Of a stretch of DNA of 64,000 nt, positions 13,801 to 25,864 are shown one piece after another. The stretch lies in NCBI GenBank assembly GCA_948567375.1, contig OX419761.1, positions 21,428,243 through 21,492,242 on the forward strand. Reading direction: 5' to 3'. The DNA is from Lunularia cruciata. Its lineage: Eukaryota > Streptophyta > Marchantiopsida > Lunulariales > Lunulariaceae. A program made the position numbers and the translations under genes. The notes under the pieces are model-generated. The model was not told the origin of the DNA. It ran no database searches and saw only the letters and a list, made by a program, of their open reading frames with translations. Position 1 is the stretch's first letter; every line of letters begins with the position of its first letter.

Positions 13801-14384
13801 CTCTTGGTAGTGCAAGTAGAGTACCAACCAAGAAGTAAGTCAGCAGTTAATGGACCTCTCTCGCCCGCACTGTGCTCTCTCTCTCCCCCTGTGCTGATGA
13901 ATCGACTGCACTTTACGCTCGGTCCCCTCGGTTGATGTACGTTTTCATTTAAACGAACATCTTCGTCCTCCATCCCGATAAGGAACAGGACTTACTCCGG
14001 TCAGCGCACACGCTTCGTCTTTCTGGCCACGCGGTACTTAGCCAAGTCCCCGCCCATACAGCGTTCCCAACTTGGCGTTAACCCTATTGATCAGCGAACC
14101 GAACTAAGGGTAAGAAGGTAAAACGCGACCGAAGAGCCGCCAGATTTCGCAGCCATGCCGCCAACTTAGACGCGGTGAAACTAACTGAAACTAACTGACA
14201 TTAACAGCACTGTTCACTAGGTGCAAATAGGAACGTTCCATTGTACGCGTAACCAGCCTTGCTATCTTTAACCTCTCTGCTCTCCATCTACCTCTTCCTC
14301 CTGCCCTGGATCTCGCCTTACGGAGGAGCCCTTTGTCGCGTAGTGAGGGTAAAGTGCCAAGTCTCTTGTAGGTTACAATTGCCA

Positions 14385-14405
14385 AGTCAAGTAACTTTAA
14401 GTCAA
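14385..14405 (-). promoter_or_regulatory. Two W-boxes upstream of the VQ gene
   Basis: agtcaa occurs at 14385-14390 and again at 14400-14405. On the gene strand these read TTGACT, a W-box that WRKY factors bind. They sit about 870-890 bases above the VQ start codon. The spacing of 15 bases between the pair fits the paired W-boxes seen in defence promoters. A role in WRKY-VQ feedback is inference only, and single TTGACY sites are frequent by chance. Confidence 0.35.
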
Positions 14406-15144
14406 TACAACGAGAAAAACATGTATGAACTTACGTGCGTTCAGAGTCGTCAAGGACGGACATCGGGAATATGGACCTCAACGACGGTTGTCCGTCCGCC
14501 TTTGTCTCCTTCCCTCGGCAGAGTTCATCTGCCTTACGACCACGTTCTTAGCCTCAATCCTTAAGGCAATTAATCTTAATCACTATGCTAGCCAACCGGG
14601 ACTTCCTGCCTTTTCGGTTCCCCGCCGCAGTCTTTCAGTGTTAGCAGCCATCCAACGTACAATCTGAATATGAATAACAAATAAAGATAACGTCACCCAA
14701 TTGTGCCATCAAATTATTTATCAAAATGCCCCCTATTCCATTAGGGCCAATGTACTATATTTTATTACTTCAGATGACAAAGTATTCCATAATTTCTGGG
14801 TTCACCTTTACGTTTTCTCTTTTCTTCATTGTTGATAGTTTACCATGATCAGAATACTAATGCTAGAAAATTTATCAAGGGGTGAGAAGACGAATAGATA
14901 TCATGAATCATTTCCAATTGATGGAACGACATTGACCTTACCTAATCATGATACAGGGTAGCGAAAGACGGTTGAAAGGCTTGGAAAGAAACACATCCCT
15001 TGACGTAAACAACGTGAATATTTGATGCTCTCATAATTAAAAGGATGTCCAGAGAGTCTACAGAGGACTGAAATACTATGTCAATCCGCCCTTAAGTACT
15101 ATTCGCTCTATGGTCAGCTGAGGGAAGAAAATAGGCGAGAACTT

Positions 15145-15189
15145 TTCTCTGTCACGAGGACTTAGTGGCATAGTCCTCGTGACAGAGAA
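15145..15189. repeat. Perfect 18-bp hairpin with 9-base loop
   Basis: ttctctgtcacgaggact (15145-15162) is followed after tagtggcat by its exact reverse complement (15172-15189). There are no T-runs or tRNA-like elements that would mark a terminator or RNA gene. Confidence 0.9.
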
Positions 15190-15667
15190 TCCATACAGGT
15201 GCAGTTGACTGCATTTATGGAAAATCACGAGACTTAGTTGCAAGAGAGATTGATGCTCTCATTCGTTTTCAAACTCAATTTGTTCAAAGCTCTTGTATCG
15301 AGTTGTGATATATTTTTGGTGCTGATTGCTATTTGATCAGGGAGCCTAGGCATTGTGAAGTATTGGTTTGCTACAATAAGATATGACATGTTGAGATGAT
15401 CAATCACTATTCCAAGGCATTTCATAGCCTTAACAATTACCAACACCTTTGCATTCTTAATGGACGGAATTGACCATTTACCTGTTAACCCAAAGTCTCA
15501 CCCGTGCAAGCATCACATCATCTTCGTGAATGCGAGGAAGAATACTGGATAGTATAGCTTCTTCTCACTGTTTGAGTTCTTTGAGTCATCTTCGTGAAAT
15601 CCTTATGTGGTGTGCTGTAATTCATATGACTTACTTTTCTTTTTACTTTCTTTCCATTTTTCCGGTT

Positions 15668-15699
15668 CGATATTGAATGCAAGAAAGCATTCAATATCG
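15668..15699. repeat. Perfect 13-bp hairpin with 6-base loop
   Basis: cgatattgaatgc (15668-15680), loop aagaaa, then the exact reverse complement (15687-15699). It is one of several short-loop perfect hairpins in the non-repetitive parts of the window. Confidence 0.85.
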
Positions 15700-17039
15700 G
15701 AAAGCATGGGCATGGGAAAGGTGGTCATGTAGCATTAGTGCTAGTCCATCCATAAAGTGCTAGAACTCCCAACAATATGTTCTCACATGACGAAGATACG
15801 TCTCGTTCGTTCTTCTCAACTTCAAAACATGGATAGAGTAACTCTAGGAAACAGGTGCATGATTGGATCAGCACTTGCTCGGAGAATTTTCAAATGGAAT
15901 GCCCGAACATTCTATCAGAAACTTGAATGTCAAAGTTTGTCTTTAAAGTTTTGAAAGCATGTATAAAAGGTTAACCTACACATGACCTCTGACTCGTGGC
16001 TCAATGGGGAGCCACCACTGCAACTCAACTATGCATACCTCTAATTCTTTCTTCCATGAGAAGAAGAGTGGGGGCCGCTTTCTGGATCCACGCGAATATT
16101 ATCAAGCGAAATTATTATTTATAGTTTGTTCCACACCAGGAGCATCTCTGAAATTGGGTTCTTTAGTCAGTGCACGCACTTCCGCCACGCACTCAACTTA
16201 GAATAAGAGCTTAATATGAAAGAAGAAACAGGAAAAAAGAGATGGTTAATTTGTGCGCTTAAGATATTCACCAAGAAAGATAAATTATGTTGCTTCCGTC
16301 GCAAGTTTTGCTCGACGAAGCAACAGATTTAAACGCCGGTGGTGCTGAGATGAACTGAAAGGCAATCAATCTAAATTTAACGCCAAGCATGGTCACTCCA
16401 TGTACCAACATCCACTAGGTTGAGCCCATTCATACACACTAGCGATTACAAATTCCTCTCCATTCATAAGTCGTTACAAGAATCAGGTCGAAACGGATTA
16501 GCCTATTGCAGGACAAACAAACCCCTTTTCGTCAGTCAGGATTGACTAACAGTATGAAAGTCAGCTTTATTTCATTTTGCTTATACTTGCATTTATGCTC
16601 TGCACGAACTACTTTACAACGTGGAAACGAGTAGCCCAAATGTTCTGATATTTTTATAATAAGTGCCCCATATCCATCACTTGCGGCCATGAGCAAAGCA
16701 AGGAAATTAATATAACTAACAAGTTCTTCGCCCTCCTTTCCATCTTTAGGAGAGGCCTCATGAAACCAGTCGTTCTGGTGGGTTCCATCAGAATCTCGTG
16801 TTTTGTCCTGCGTCCTCTTCTTTGCTGGCCCTACATTCGAAATGAGTCACCAAAGCCACTATCCTAAGCACAGTTCGATGACCATGACCATTGCCCGGGA
16901 AAGCTTCTCTTGGTAGTTACCCTCTAATCTAGAAACAGAAGAAAAAAGGCTATCGCGTAGGAAAAACGAAGGATGGGAAGACCTCATCAAACCGGCCAAG
17001 GGAGAGACAAAAAAAGTAACAGGGGGCTAAGCCCCAATA

Positions 17040-17830
17040 AAGTCAGTATGAGAAATCTGCCCTACCGCACCTATCCGAGTTATGCAAGTCGTACTGTCTA
17101 CACACAAATGGAGCATCCGAAGAAACATCACCTAATGTGATTGCTCTCCTATGGATTGCACCAGCCATTGCCCTCTGTAGAGCAATGGATACACGCTGTC
17201 TAAAATATGCTACAAAGTAGGAGAGTGAAAGTGGTACCCCGACGCCTAACATGATAAGCTCTCGCGCACTCCCTTACAAATGTGTCAAATGTCGTGTCCA
17301 TCGCTCCATATAACTCCAAGGCTAGAGGAACAAAGAGGTGACCTCACTGTATGCTCCTATACTTGGAGACCTTGCTACCTGTTGCTACACTCGCCGCACA
17401 TCCAGGGGGATGGGTAATCACTCCCTCTGAAACTATATCCCGCATAGGGTCCGTAACCATGACATCCGCTACTATCACCTGATCATCTCGGACCAAGTAT
17501 AAGTCTGCACTGACACATGTCGTCTGCAAGGTATATGAATACTCCCTCCAAGCCAAGTATCCACTCTCTCGTGCTATAGCAAACACTATATCTCTAATGG
17601 CATCATGGGTAGCTATCCTCACCTGATCATCTCGGACCAAATATAAATCTGCCTTGACATGTGTCATCTGCAAGACATAGGAACGCTCCTTCCAAACCAA
17701 GTATACACACTCTCTTGCCATAGCAAACACTATGTCTCTAATGGCATCATAGGTAGCTATCCTCGGTCCTCCAAAATCTAGAAACTGCGCCATTGTAACA
17801 ATAAAGGTGCCCATGTGTAGATAAAATGCT
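17040..17830 (-). pseudogene. Family C retroelement fragment: C-terminal nuclease-like region
   Basis: Minus-strand frames 17344-17814 and 17043-17252 encode the C-terminal end of the same element as at 22.9-38.3 kb. In order they show THDAIRDI (an RHN-like block), ADLYLVRDDQ, then VIVADVMVTDPMRD, which resemble the R-H-N and PD...D blocks of restriction-like endonucleases in R2-type non-LTR elements. A basic tail with SIALQRAMAGAIHRRA follows. The segment from RIAT(Y/H)DAIRD to RDDQV occurs twice in tandem with an exact 144-base period. Between the two frames the similarity to family C continues in other frames, so the copy is broken. Everything upstream, including the RT, is missing. Unlike the other copies it keeps many CpGs. 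Confidence 0.65.
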
Positions 17831-19992
17831 TTAGATACTAATCAACAGGCAATCTTCTTATAAACAGGAAGCTTTCACGGCCACTGACTGGTGGAAAAGA
17901 CCTAATATTGAAGGAAAAGGAATTTCGAATCAATTGGGATCAAATTGTACACGGTCGTATTTTGTGCGGTCCTTCACGTGATACGAAATATTTAGACTCC
18001 GTCTAAAATCCCTGTCCAAGCGGTCAGGTTAATGTCTATAGAAGACATTCTATTGGAGCAGTAAGGCTTACTAATTTGGGAAGATGCCATATCTGCCGTT
18101 CAAAGCTCTAACAGTGAACGAAGTGTACCACAATGAGCAAACTACAACGAGCTCGATTCCCCTCCCGCCGTGCAAATTTCTCGATTTGCGGCATCGCACA
18201 TCTATTTTTTCTGCCGGGACCCGGTAAACGAAAATATAAAACGAAAACCAAAAACTAGCCGGTGATCACCCTTCATTCTGACAAGACGACAAGAGTAACA
18301 TAAATTGTGTGAATATCATACTGTGCATACCAGAAGCAACTTTCTCAAACTGGAATCCCGTGAGCGCGATATTAAAATAGCCAACCTTGAAAGTTTTTGA
18401 TCCAACGATAATATAGGAAGTTTCTATGGATTATGAATAACAAAGATGGATTATTGAGCATACCATTAAATCAATTTGCGAGCAATTTTAGAATACATGA
18501 GCATCCTTCCACCAAATCTCACCGATAGAATGCCAAAAATACGAATAATTAGCAAGTTGATTTTTCACATTTTGTATCTGCTCGCCCTTTTGAATCCCCA
18601 TTATCCAATTTTGGCGCCATTGTATCGAAATGATAAACGCAAGCGGAACTAGGCACATACATTTTGAAAAAAATCAAAAATTTCATTGTTTTAAAGATGA
18701 TTTGAGTGTTAGTAACAATTGTTAAATCGGCTGCTATTTTGATTGCAATTCATGGTGATGCCGGTTGCCCTTTTGTCCATTAGAGATACCTTTCTGGAAA
18801 GATAGCTTTCTAGAATCCTTTTGCCGTGCTCTTATTGCTCTGTGAGTTCTACACCTAGATGCTCTAGATTATCAAAATTTCACAAATTGTATGCCCTAAA
18901 CTTCAATGTATAACTGTGGAATTTGATTAAACGGTTAAGTATTTGCAACACATGAAAAATAAATTCAGTTCGATGAAACGTATAATGAGAAGGAAAGACG
19001 AGATTAGAAGAATAGTTATACAGAATGGAAACAGAAAGAAATAGAAAACATTAATTTGAAAAAGAAAAAACTTTAGGCAGTTAATCTAAAAAAAGTTTTG
19101 AAGTGATTTGAGAAACTCGTCTAGAATATGTCACAAATATTTGATATACTCTGACCTGTCGTGAATGGCATGTACTGTACATACAATGGGTTAGTTGTGC
19201 TTGTAACCTACGCCAGTAAATTAACGTATTTATTAAAACCTTTAACCTAGATCTGTTCTTGTTTTACTTCTTTCTCAATTTGAACCGGTTAGGTGGGGTT
19301 ACATATTGTGGATGGGCTGTGGCTGCCATAAAATGGAAAACCATCGCATGGCAAACGACCTTAAAACCAACAAGGGAATTGAACTCAACAGAATTTTTGC
19401 TTGTGGGATGTGTTTTCTCCTCTCTTTCATACTTGAAATATTTCTACACCCAGACTCTTTGGAAACCTCAACAGATGCTCCAAATTAAATAATATTTGAT
19501 GACCTGCAGAGATTCAAGATGGATGTCCGAATTTCCAAATTTAATGATACTAACTCAAAATATAATTGCCTCTGTGATTGGCTGTTGTTGGAAGCATGAA
19601 TATCCGGAAATGCCAACTAACATGGGGTTCAATTCCCCTGTCAAGTTGTGGATAAAGATCTCCAGTTGGGATTTACTCCGGTTCAACTTGCATACGAGGT
19701 TGACAGAAGTTTGGCTTCAAGCACGAATGGTTCCTAATTTGATTAGCCCGGTCCGCGTTTTGGATATTTATGCAAATGCAATGAGTCAATGCCGACCACG
19801 ATTTGGGTAGAGTAAAACATCAACCAAATTTAAGAAAGTGGAAATTAGCAAAGTCTAAATTCTAATCATTCTCTGATATAACGATTCAATTCAACTCTGT
19901 GAACATGAATAAATCTTTAACTTGTTATCCTCTGGATATAACCATGAACACGTTCGTCTCCACATCTTGAATTCTGGCCCCTTTGCTATGGT

Positions 19993-20003
19993 GTTTTATA
20001 TAG
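19993..20003 (-). promoter_or_regulatory. TATA-like core promoter, minus strand
   Basis: gttttatatag reads CTATATAAAAC on the minus strand, a good plant TATA box. A GC-richer block upstream (20010-20300) and a change of composition downstream suggest the U3/R border of an LTR or a promoter of an unknown transcript. No second LTR copy was found. Confidence 0.25.
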
Positions 20004-22288
20004 AGAAAAGCGAGCATTCACGGAAACTGAGCGTGAAACACACCCCCTTCTAGAGTTTGTCCTTCCCAATCTACGACAATGAAGGGCAGTTTGGACATTG
20101 ATCTGCGCTTTACCGATGCCAACTTGTCTGTCTTGATGAAATGTCATCCACGAAGACGTTCGCCTCCAACTATCACCTCCTGTCACCATTCTTTTGGGAG
20201 GTAAAGATTGGAAGGTAGGCCTTCGTGGAGCCCTAGACACCCGGCACTCCAAGAGTTCGTCCTGCATCAGAATAGCAGGTTTTATTAGTATCCTTAACCA
20301 ACACATAACAAGTTTTAGGGTAAATATTTAAAATAGTTATGGGTATTCTACGAGATACGTGGTAACATTTTATATGATACCTGTTCATTATTGTACTTTT
20401 GGTATCTTTTCATTAATTACTCAGATCCAACATTAATGAAAACCTCTCGTAAAGGAAATGTACTGAGTGCTGTCCAAACTATGTAAGACAATCATAAGTT
20501 TTGTATTGGTGATCTCTAACAACTTTGTGGGATATATTGAGAAGTGACTAAATTTTTACTGGAATATTCGTTCTCTTGAATTTTCTTGATAATTGTAAGT
20601 TTCTTGATTTCAATTTTTCAAAAATTTCTTTTAAAATTCAGGAATGTATTCATTCTAAAATAAAATATTTTTTATAGAGTCTTCCGTTGATATGTATGGG
20701 TAGTAGTCATCCTATTATCGGAAGGATCCCGTAGATTCCCTGCTGTGGTCGTGCCAAACCACTCGGTAGGAGAACAAAAGAGGTCTTTAAGACGCGAAGG
20801 GATATGATCGATAGAATATTATTCCTGTTCCATGATAGCCATTAAATTAAATAATATAAAAGGAACCAATAATTGTAAATTACTTTGTGTTTAGAACCTT
20901 TCAATAAGTCAATAGCGACGGAAGTATATAGTAAAAATATATGTATCAAATTTGAGAAAGCCCGCATTCTATACAATCCTAAAACTACTTCTATCTTGCT
21001 CTATACGGTAGAATATAGACCTACAAGCAAGACCATGGGAGCTCCTGTTATTTGACAAACAAAAACATGTGGATTTCTGTTCACGAATCTTTCAGTTAGC
21101 TAGCAGGGATATCTACAGGAGATAAAATATTATGCGTCACACTTGAAAAACCTGGCATTCTATAATATATTACTTTCTGACCTAATATGTTATCAAACAA
21201 GACTATGCGAGCTCATACTCTTGCCGCAGTTACAAGTTCCCAAAAGAACACGAGGCGTTTCGTATTGCCCCGCAAATCCTCACCACAAATCTAGCAATGG
21301 AAGGTAATAGTAGACAAAGGCTGTGTGAACCCATGTACTATTATTACACATTATTATGCTTATCGTCGAGGGAGCCCCGTTTCATCGGTTAGCACCCTTA
21401 TATTTATTTATTTATCTCCCATCGGTTAGCCATACGAGTAACAACCTAGTGTTAAACGACGGGAAAGAGGAAGCATGACTCGTCACAACGCAGCCCAGTT
21501 GCTTTCAGTATTTAGTCCAGTTAATCTGTGAGTTGGTAACTCCCGATAGTGCTCTTTCGAATACAGGGTAACCTGCAGGAATGAAACCGTGTAATAGTGA
21601 TCAAGTATTGCACATTAAAGCATCATTTAGCTCTTTGCAACCACGCGACAAGGGCCCCCCCCCAAAATGAGCAAGCCTCATTTTGAGTTGTTTAAGCAAT
21701 TAATGTTTCCCATATCTCAATCAATCCGTCCAAGACCATTGACAATTATTAGGGTACCTTGAGAACAAAGTCCACAGTTTGATCTCCTACAACAACAATG
21801 GTATAATAACGTTGTATCGGGTCAAAGGACGGAAGCGCGTCCTGCATTCCGTACTCCTGTTTTCGGTAACTATTTATTTGAACACGTTGACTATTCTACA
21901 TACCGTGTGTATTCATTCGTTCGGCATCACTATTGTGTACGAATTTAGTTTCTCTCCATTGTACAATACATACATACCACCTGTACTGTTGTATGTTCGC
22001 CTCTGTACTCCCATCCAAAGTCTCTGCTTTCGAATTTTTCTACCATCCAACTTCCAACTTCGATTTACCTTATCCATCTCAAAGAAGAAATCAAGGGGAT
22101 TTCTTCTATCGAGCCGATCATTCCTGACTCACTTTTGAGTGACCCAGGACGAAGGTCAAAGGATGTGTACGAAGATCTCGTCAGTTACTTCATAGACATG
22201 AAATCCTAATAGGCTATGGAATTACGACCTGCAGATTCTACCAGTCCTATGGTATAAGGAGTTTCAAATCCATAAGACGAAACCCACA

Positions 22289-22317
22289 AGGAGCTACCGA
22301 GCGTACCGGTAGCTCCT
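22289..22317. repeat. Perfect 11-bp hairpin with 7-base loop
   Basis: aggagctaccg (22289-22299), loop agcgtac, then cggtagctcct (22307-22317). Confidence 0.8.
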
Positions 22318-22859
22318 CTCTCACATGCGAAGGTAGGATCTACTTTCCAGTGTCTACTCGCTCTACAAAATTGAGGTGTCTCCACTACCGAGGTCATGCG
22401 CGGTGGAGAACGAATGGTAAGAGAGGTTGACCTTATGCCGAGCATATGAGGGGGTTCCAGAAACCTCAATTCGAATTCTACCTTGGAATTTGTATGTCAT
22501 GCATCTTTTCCATCATTACAAGCGATGAGATAGGGTGTTAACTATGGCATTTAGAACTCTTATGTGGACTCCAGAAGATAGCCATAATCAAAAGCCTCGC
22601 GGACAATAATGAATCTCTTGTCAAAAGCGGACAACAAGTACTACTTATTTTCCATCAAATATCTCAACAACTACTTTTGGGATTCCCTTCGTCTGCAAAT
22701 CACAACCTTATAGCCTACTTTTAAATTCTCATGCAGTTGGGGATAATGAAACCTCCGGGAGGCTGGCCCGTCTTCTCCTATCGTACGTCTTAACCTTTGA
22801 ACAAAGTGGTACACCGGGACCCTATGGACCCTCTACATGTTACTGAATCTATCAACCAA

Positions 22860-24521
22860 AGTAGAAAAGGGAAACAAAAAGGAGGCAAAGACATCCGAGT
22901 TATGCAAGTTGTAGAACCAAGCATCCGATGAAACATCACCTAGTGTGATTGCTCTCCTATAGACTGCACCAGCCACTGCACTTAGAAGAGCAATGGACAC
23001 ACGTGGTCTAAAATATGCTACAAAGTATGACAAACAAATACATCACAAACAACCGAGCATCCAAAGAAGCGTCATCTAGTGTGATTGCTCTTCTATGGGT
23101 TGCACTAGCCACTGCTTTCTATAGAGAAATGGACACACATTGTCTAAAATACATTACAAAGTATGAGAGTGAGAGTGGTACCTAACCTAACAAGATAAGC
23201 TCTCTGCACTCCTTGACAAATGTGTCAAACATCGTGTCCATAGCTCCATATAACTCCAAGGCTAAAGAAACAAAGATATGACCTTGTTGCATACCCCTAT
23301 ACTTGGAGACCTTGTGTGTTGCTGCTGCACTCACTGCTCATCCAAGAGGATGGGTAATCACTCCCTCCAAAACTATATCATGCATAGGATCCATAACCAC
23401 AACATCTGCTCTTGTCACTTGATCATCTCGGACCCAATATAAATCTGCCATGACATGTGTAGTCTACAAAGCATACAAATGCCCCTTCCAAGCAAAGTAT
23501 CCACTCTCTCATGCCATAGCAAACACTATGTCACTAATAGCATCATGGGTAGCTATTCTCCATCATCCAAAAGAAGATTGTGTCATATGGACAATTGTTG
23601 CATCTAGTGTAGAACCACACTCACAAGTGAGTAATGAAGATGCAGATGGGCGGACCAAACCTAGACAAAACCTCATTGCTATAGAGAAAGTAACTAGTGC
23701 AAGTCAAAATGTCCTAATGCACCGTTGAGCTTGGATCCAACAGCTTGCACCTTTGCTAGAGCAAGAGCAAAGACTTACTCTAGTAGCTTAAAGAATGGAT
23801 GAGTCAACTAAGAGAGAATGTAGCATATATTGACACTATCATTCCATCAATGAAGACTGTAAACCTCTAATCCAATCTAATGATAGTGAACCAAAAGATG
23901 AAAGGTCCTTGTGTGCTTATGTGGATAGACTTTATCTCTTTTTCCACAATAACATTTGGAGAGAAAAGGATCCCTCCTCTACCTCTGTCACATAAATTTC
24001 CAAAACCAGCCTATTAACAACCACAAAATGAGAGGAAAGTAGAGGTGTTGAGAGAGCACAACTACCCAAAAACGCTATAGTTTCCATCTCCTCCATAGCT
24101 AGCAAGCCAACCCCTCCACACAAGATTGGTAGAGATGTTTATCTATGTGCCAAATCCCTTGTCACACACTCAAATATATATGGCCCAATAATATCACCAA
24201 AGACTTCCATGATCCTCATATTAAAGGCTCTCAAACGTGATAGGAAGGTCAAGGAGGGTGGAATTATGCAAAGGAGGTAAGTTGGTCAACAAAAAATACT
24301 AGAGGAGAGTATACCAAATGCCACCTATTGATCTCCTAGTAACAAAAGGTCATCCACATGGAGAACATCCTCTACAAGGGCAACGTATAAGAACCATATG
24401 ACAAATCCTTGGATCCTATTGGCACTCCAAGAACACATAGTCCATCTATAGATGTGATACACCCTTTGGAAGCTCAAGGTGGGGTGTGATACCTAAAAAG
24501 GACCATGCACTACACATTGAT
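22860..24521 (-). pseudogene. Family C retroelement, C-terminal half (continues from 36683-38290)
   Basis: This is the downstream half of a minus-strand element split by the family A chromovirus at 24522. From 24521 downward the translation continues the palm/thumb side of the RT (WSANRIQGFV, then EDVLHVDDLLLLGD near 24340-24400). After a spacer comes a knuckle C-E-C...H (23587-23635) whose last Cys position reads Ser. Then come THDAISDI (about 23528-23550), ADLYWVRDDQ and RADVVVMDP (about 23388-23450), and the basic tail (FRQCVSISL... 23090-23170). The tail is repeated once more at 22930-23033. Stop codons interrupt the reading at several points. CpG is almost gone: many CGs of the 17-kb copy are TG or CA here. 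Confidence 0.65.
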
Positions 24522-24933
24522 TGTAAAAATATAGAGTTTAGCGACAAAGTTAGTAGGGCTAACAAAGTAGCAAATAAGACAAATTAACCTAGAATATTCT
24601 AGAAGTATCTAAGAATCTTCTCAAGAAGCTTCCCGGCTAGCTTAGCTCGCATTCCAAGTAGGTAGCTTCTAGAATCTTCCAACTAACTTAGCTTGCACGC
24701 CAAGTAAGCAATTCCTAGAAGGAAACTTCTTTAGAAACCTCCCAATTAACTTGGCTTGCATTCCAAGAAAGTGGCTCAAGGGAGCTTCATGAGAAGCTTC
24801 TCATGAGCCTTGTATGATCCCTATAAATACAAGAGCCAAACCTTATGCAAGGCATTTGGAGTTTTCCCTCATTTAAGTGCCTCAATGAGAGCTTCCATTT
24901 TCCTATTTCTCTTCTTGGTCTTGGTCTTTTACA
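24522..24933 (+). repeat. 5' LTR of the family A element
   Basis: The LTR has TG...CA ends, a TATA box (tataaat, 24822-24828) and an 18-bp palindrome catgagaagcttctcatg (24788-24805) about 17 bases upstream of the TATA. Repeated gaagcttc blocks fill U3. Confidence 0.9.
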
Positions 24934-24935
24934 TT

Positions 24936-24947
24936 GGTATCAGAGCA
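24936..24947 (+). promoter_or_regulatory. Primer binding site, initiator tRNA-Met type
   Basis: tggtatcagagc sits two bases after the 5' LTR and matches the 3' end of plant initiator tRNA-Met, the usual primer of plant Ty1 and Ty3 elements. Confidence 0.85.
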
Positions 24948-25864
24948 GGAATGGGATGGATGGAATTTATGGACCACCAAATCCACTTCCACCAAACCAT
25001 TGAGATTTTTGTGTCCAAGTACTACACAAGCATCATTTCCTACAATTCATCACCTCGCACTTTGGGTAGGATTTTCTACATATGGTCACCTTGTTTGAGG
25101 AACACTTGATACTTCCAATTGTAACTTATGGAGAATGGTGGACGTGCTACATCTATGTGTTAATAAAATCAGATGAATTGGGAGAAGTGGGATAGAGTAG
25201 TAGCCATGACGGCAATACCGGATGTAATAATTGTTATGCAACAACAAATCGGGCACCTTACTCAATTGTAGGATGAATGAGCACAACAACGACAAGAACA
25301 CATAGAGAGAGCACCAGTTGAGATAGAGAAGATCAAATCCAATTTCCAAAACCCAAGGTGTTTGAAGGTACAAATCTTCTGGGCATAGTGGAGAATTTTG
25401 TGTTTGATTGTAAATGTAACTTTGAAGCTACCAATCTTCAAGATGACATGAACAAATTCTCTTGGCTTCTAGCCAATTGGATGGCATGACAAAAATTTAG
25501 TGTTGATTCCAAGTGGAGCGAGCTGAACTACAGATTCTTGCACCAATCTTAACATGGGTAGAATTCAAGGATGCAATACTCAATCAATTTCAAACTATAA
25601 ATGTCACTCGAGCCGCACGAGAGAAATTGGCAGAGTTGAAGCAAATTGGCTCTATAAGGAGCTATATCACATAATTTCAGAACATCATCATATAGATTTC
25701 ACATATACAAGAAGGTGAAGTTTTGGATCGATTTGTGAGGGCTTGAAGTCACAACCCAAATTAGAGGTGAACATGCAGGAACCACAAAATGTGGAAGAAG
25801 CCATGCAATTGGCTGAGCGCTTTGATTCCTTGGTTGCAACAACTTGGTCTTGACCTTGACCTAC

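Larger units (their letters stand above)
13801..17039. other. CpG-normal intergenic DNA
   Basis: Apart from the two W-boxes and two perfect hairpins listed separately, I recognise no gene, RNA or transposon here. Open frames are short (at most 101 codons, 14259-14564) and resemble no known protein. Confidence 0.45.
17831..22859. other. Mixed AT-rich DNA without a recognised gene
   Basis: No frame here shows a known motif. The 106-codon minus-strand frame (19986-20306) ends at a promoter-like TATA described separately. A nine-C run lies at 21655-21663. Much of 18.2-21.0 kb is AT-rich and may be old transposon sequence, but no LTR, TIR or RT signature was found. Confidence 0.4.

Noticed and set aside
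17024-17036. ggggctaagcccc palindrome with a T-run on the minus strand, resembling a bacterial terminator
   Set aside because: The window is a plant nuclear genome with no bacterial operon. The position just past a family C fragment makes it more likely part of that element's 3' end or chance.
19600-19660. ggggttcaattcccct, resembling a tRNA T-arm
   Set aside because: No matching D-arm, anticodon stem or acceptor stem could be placed around it.
21779-22138. 119-codon plus-strand frame
   Set aside because: Hydrophobic, Ser/Phe/Leu-rich translation typical of pyrimidine-rich DNA, with no domain and no signal-peptide-like start followed by a coherent protein.
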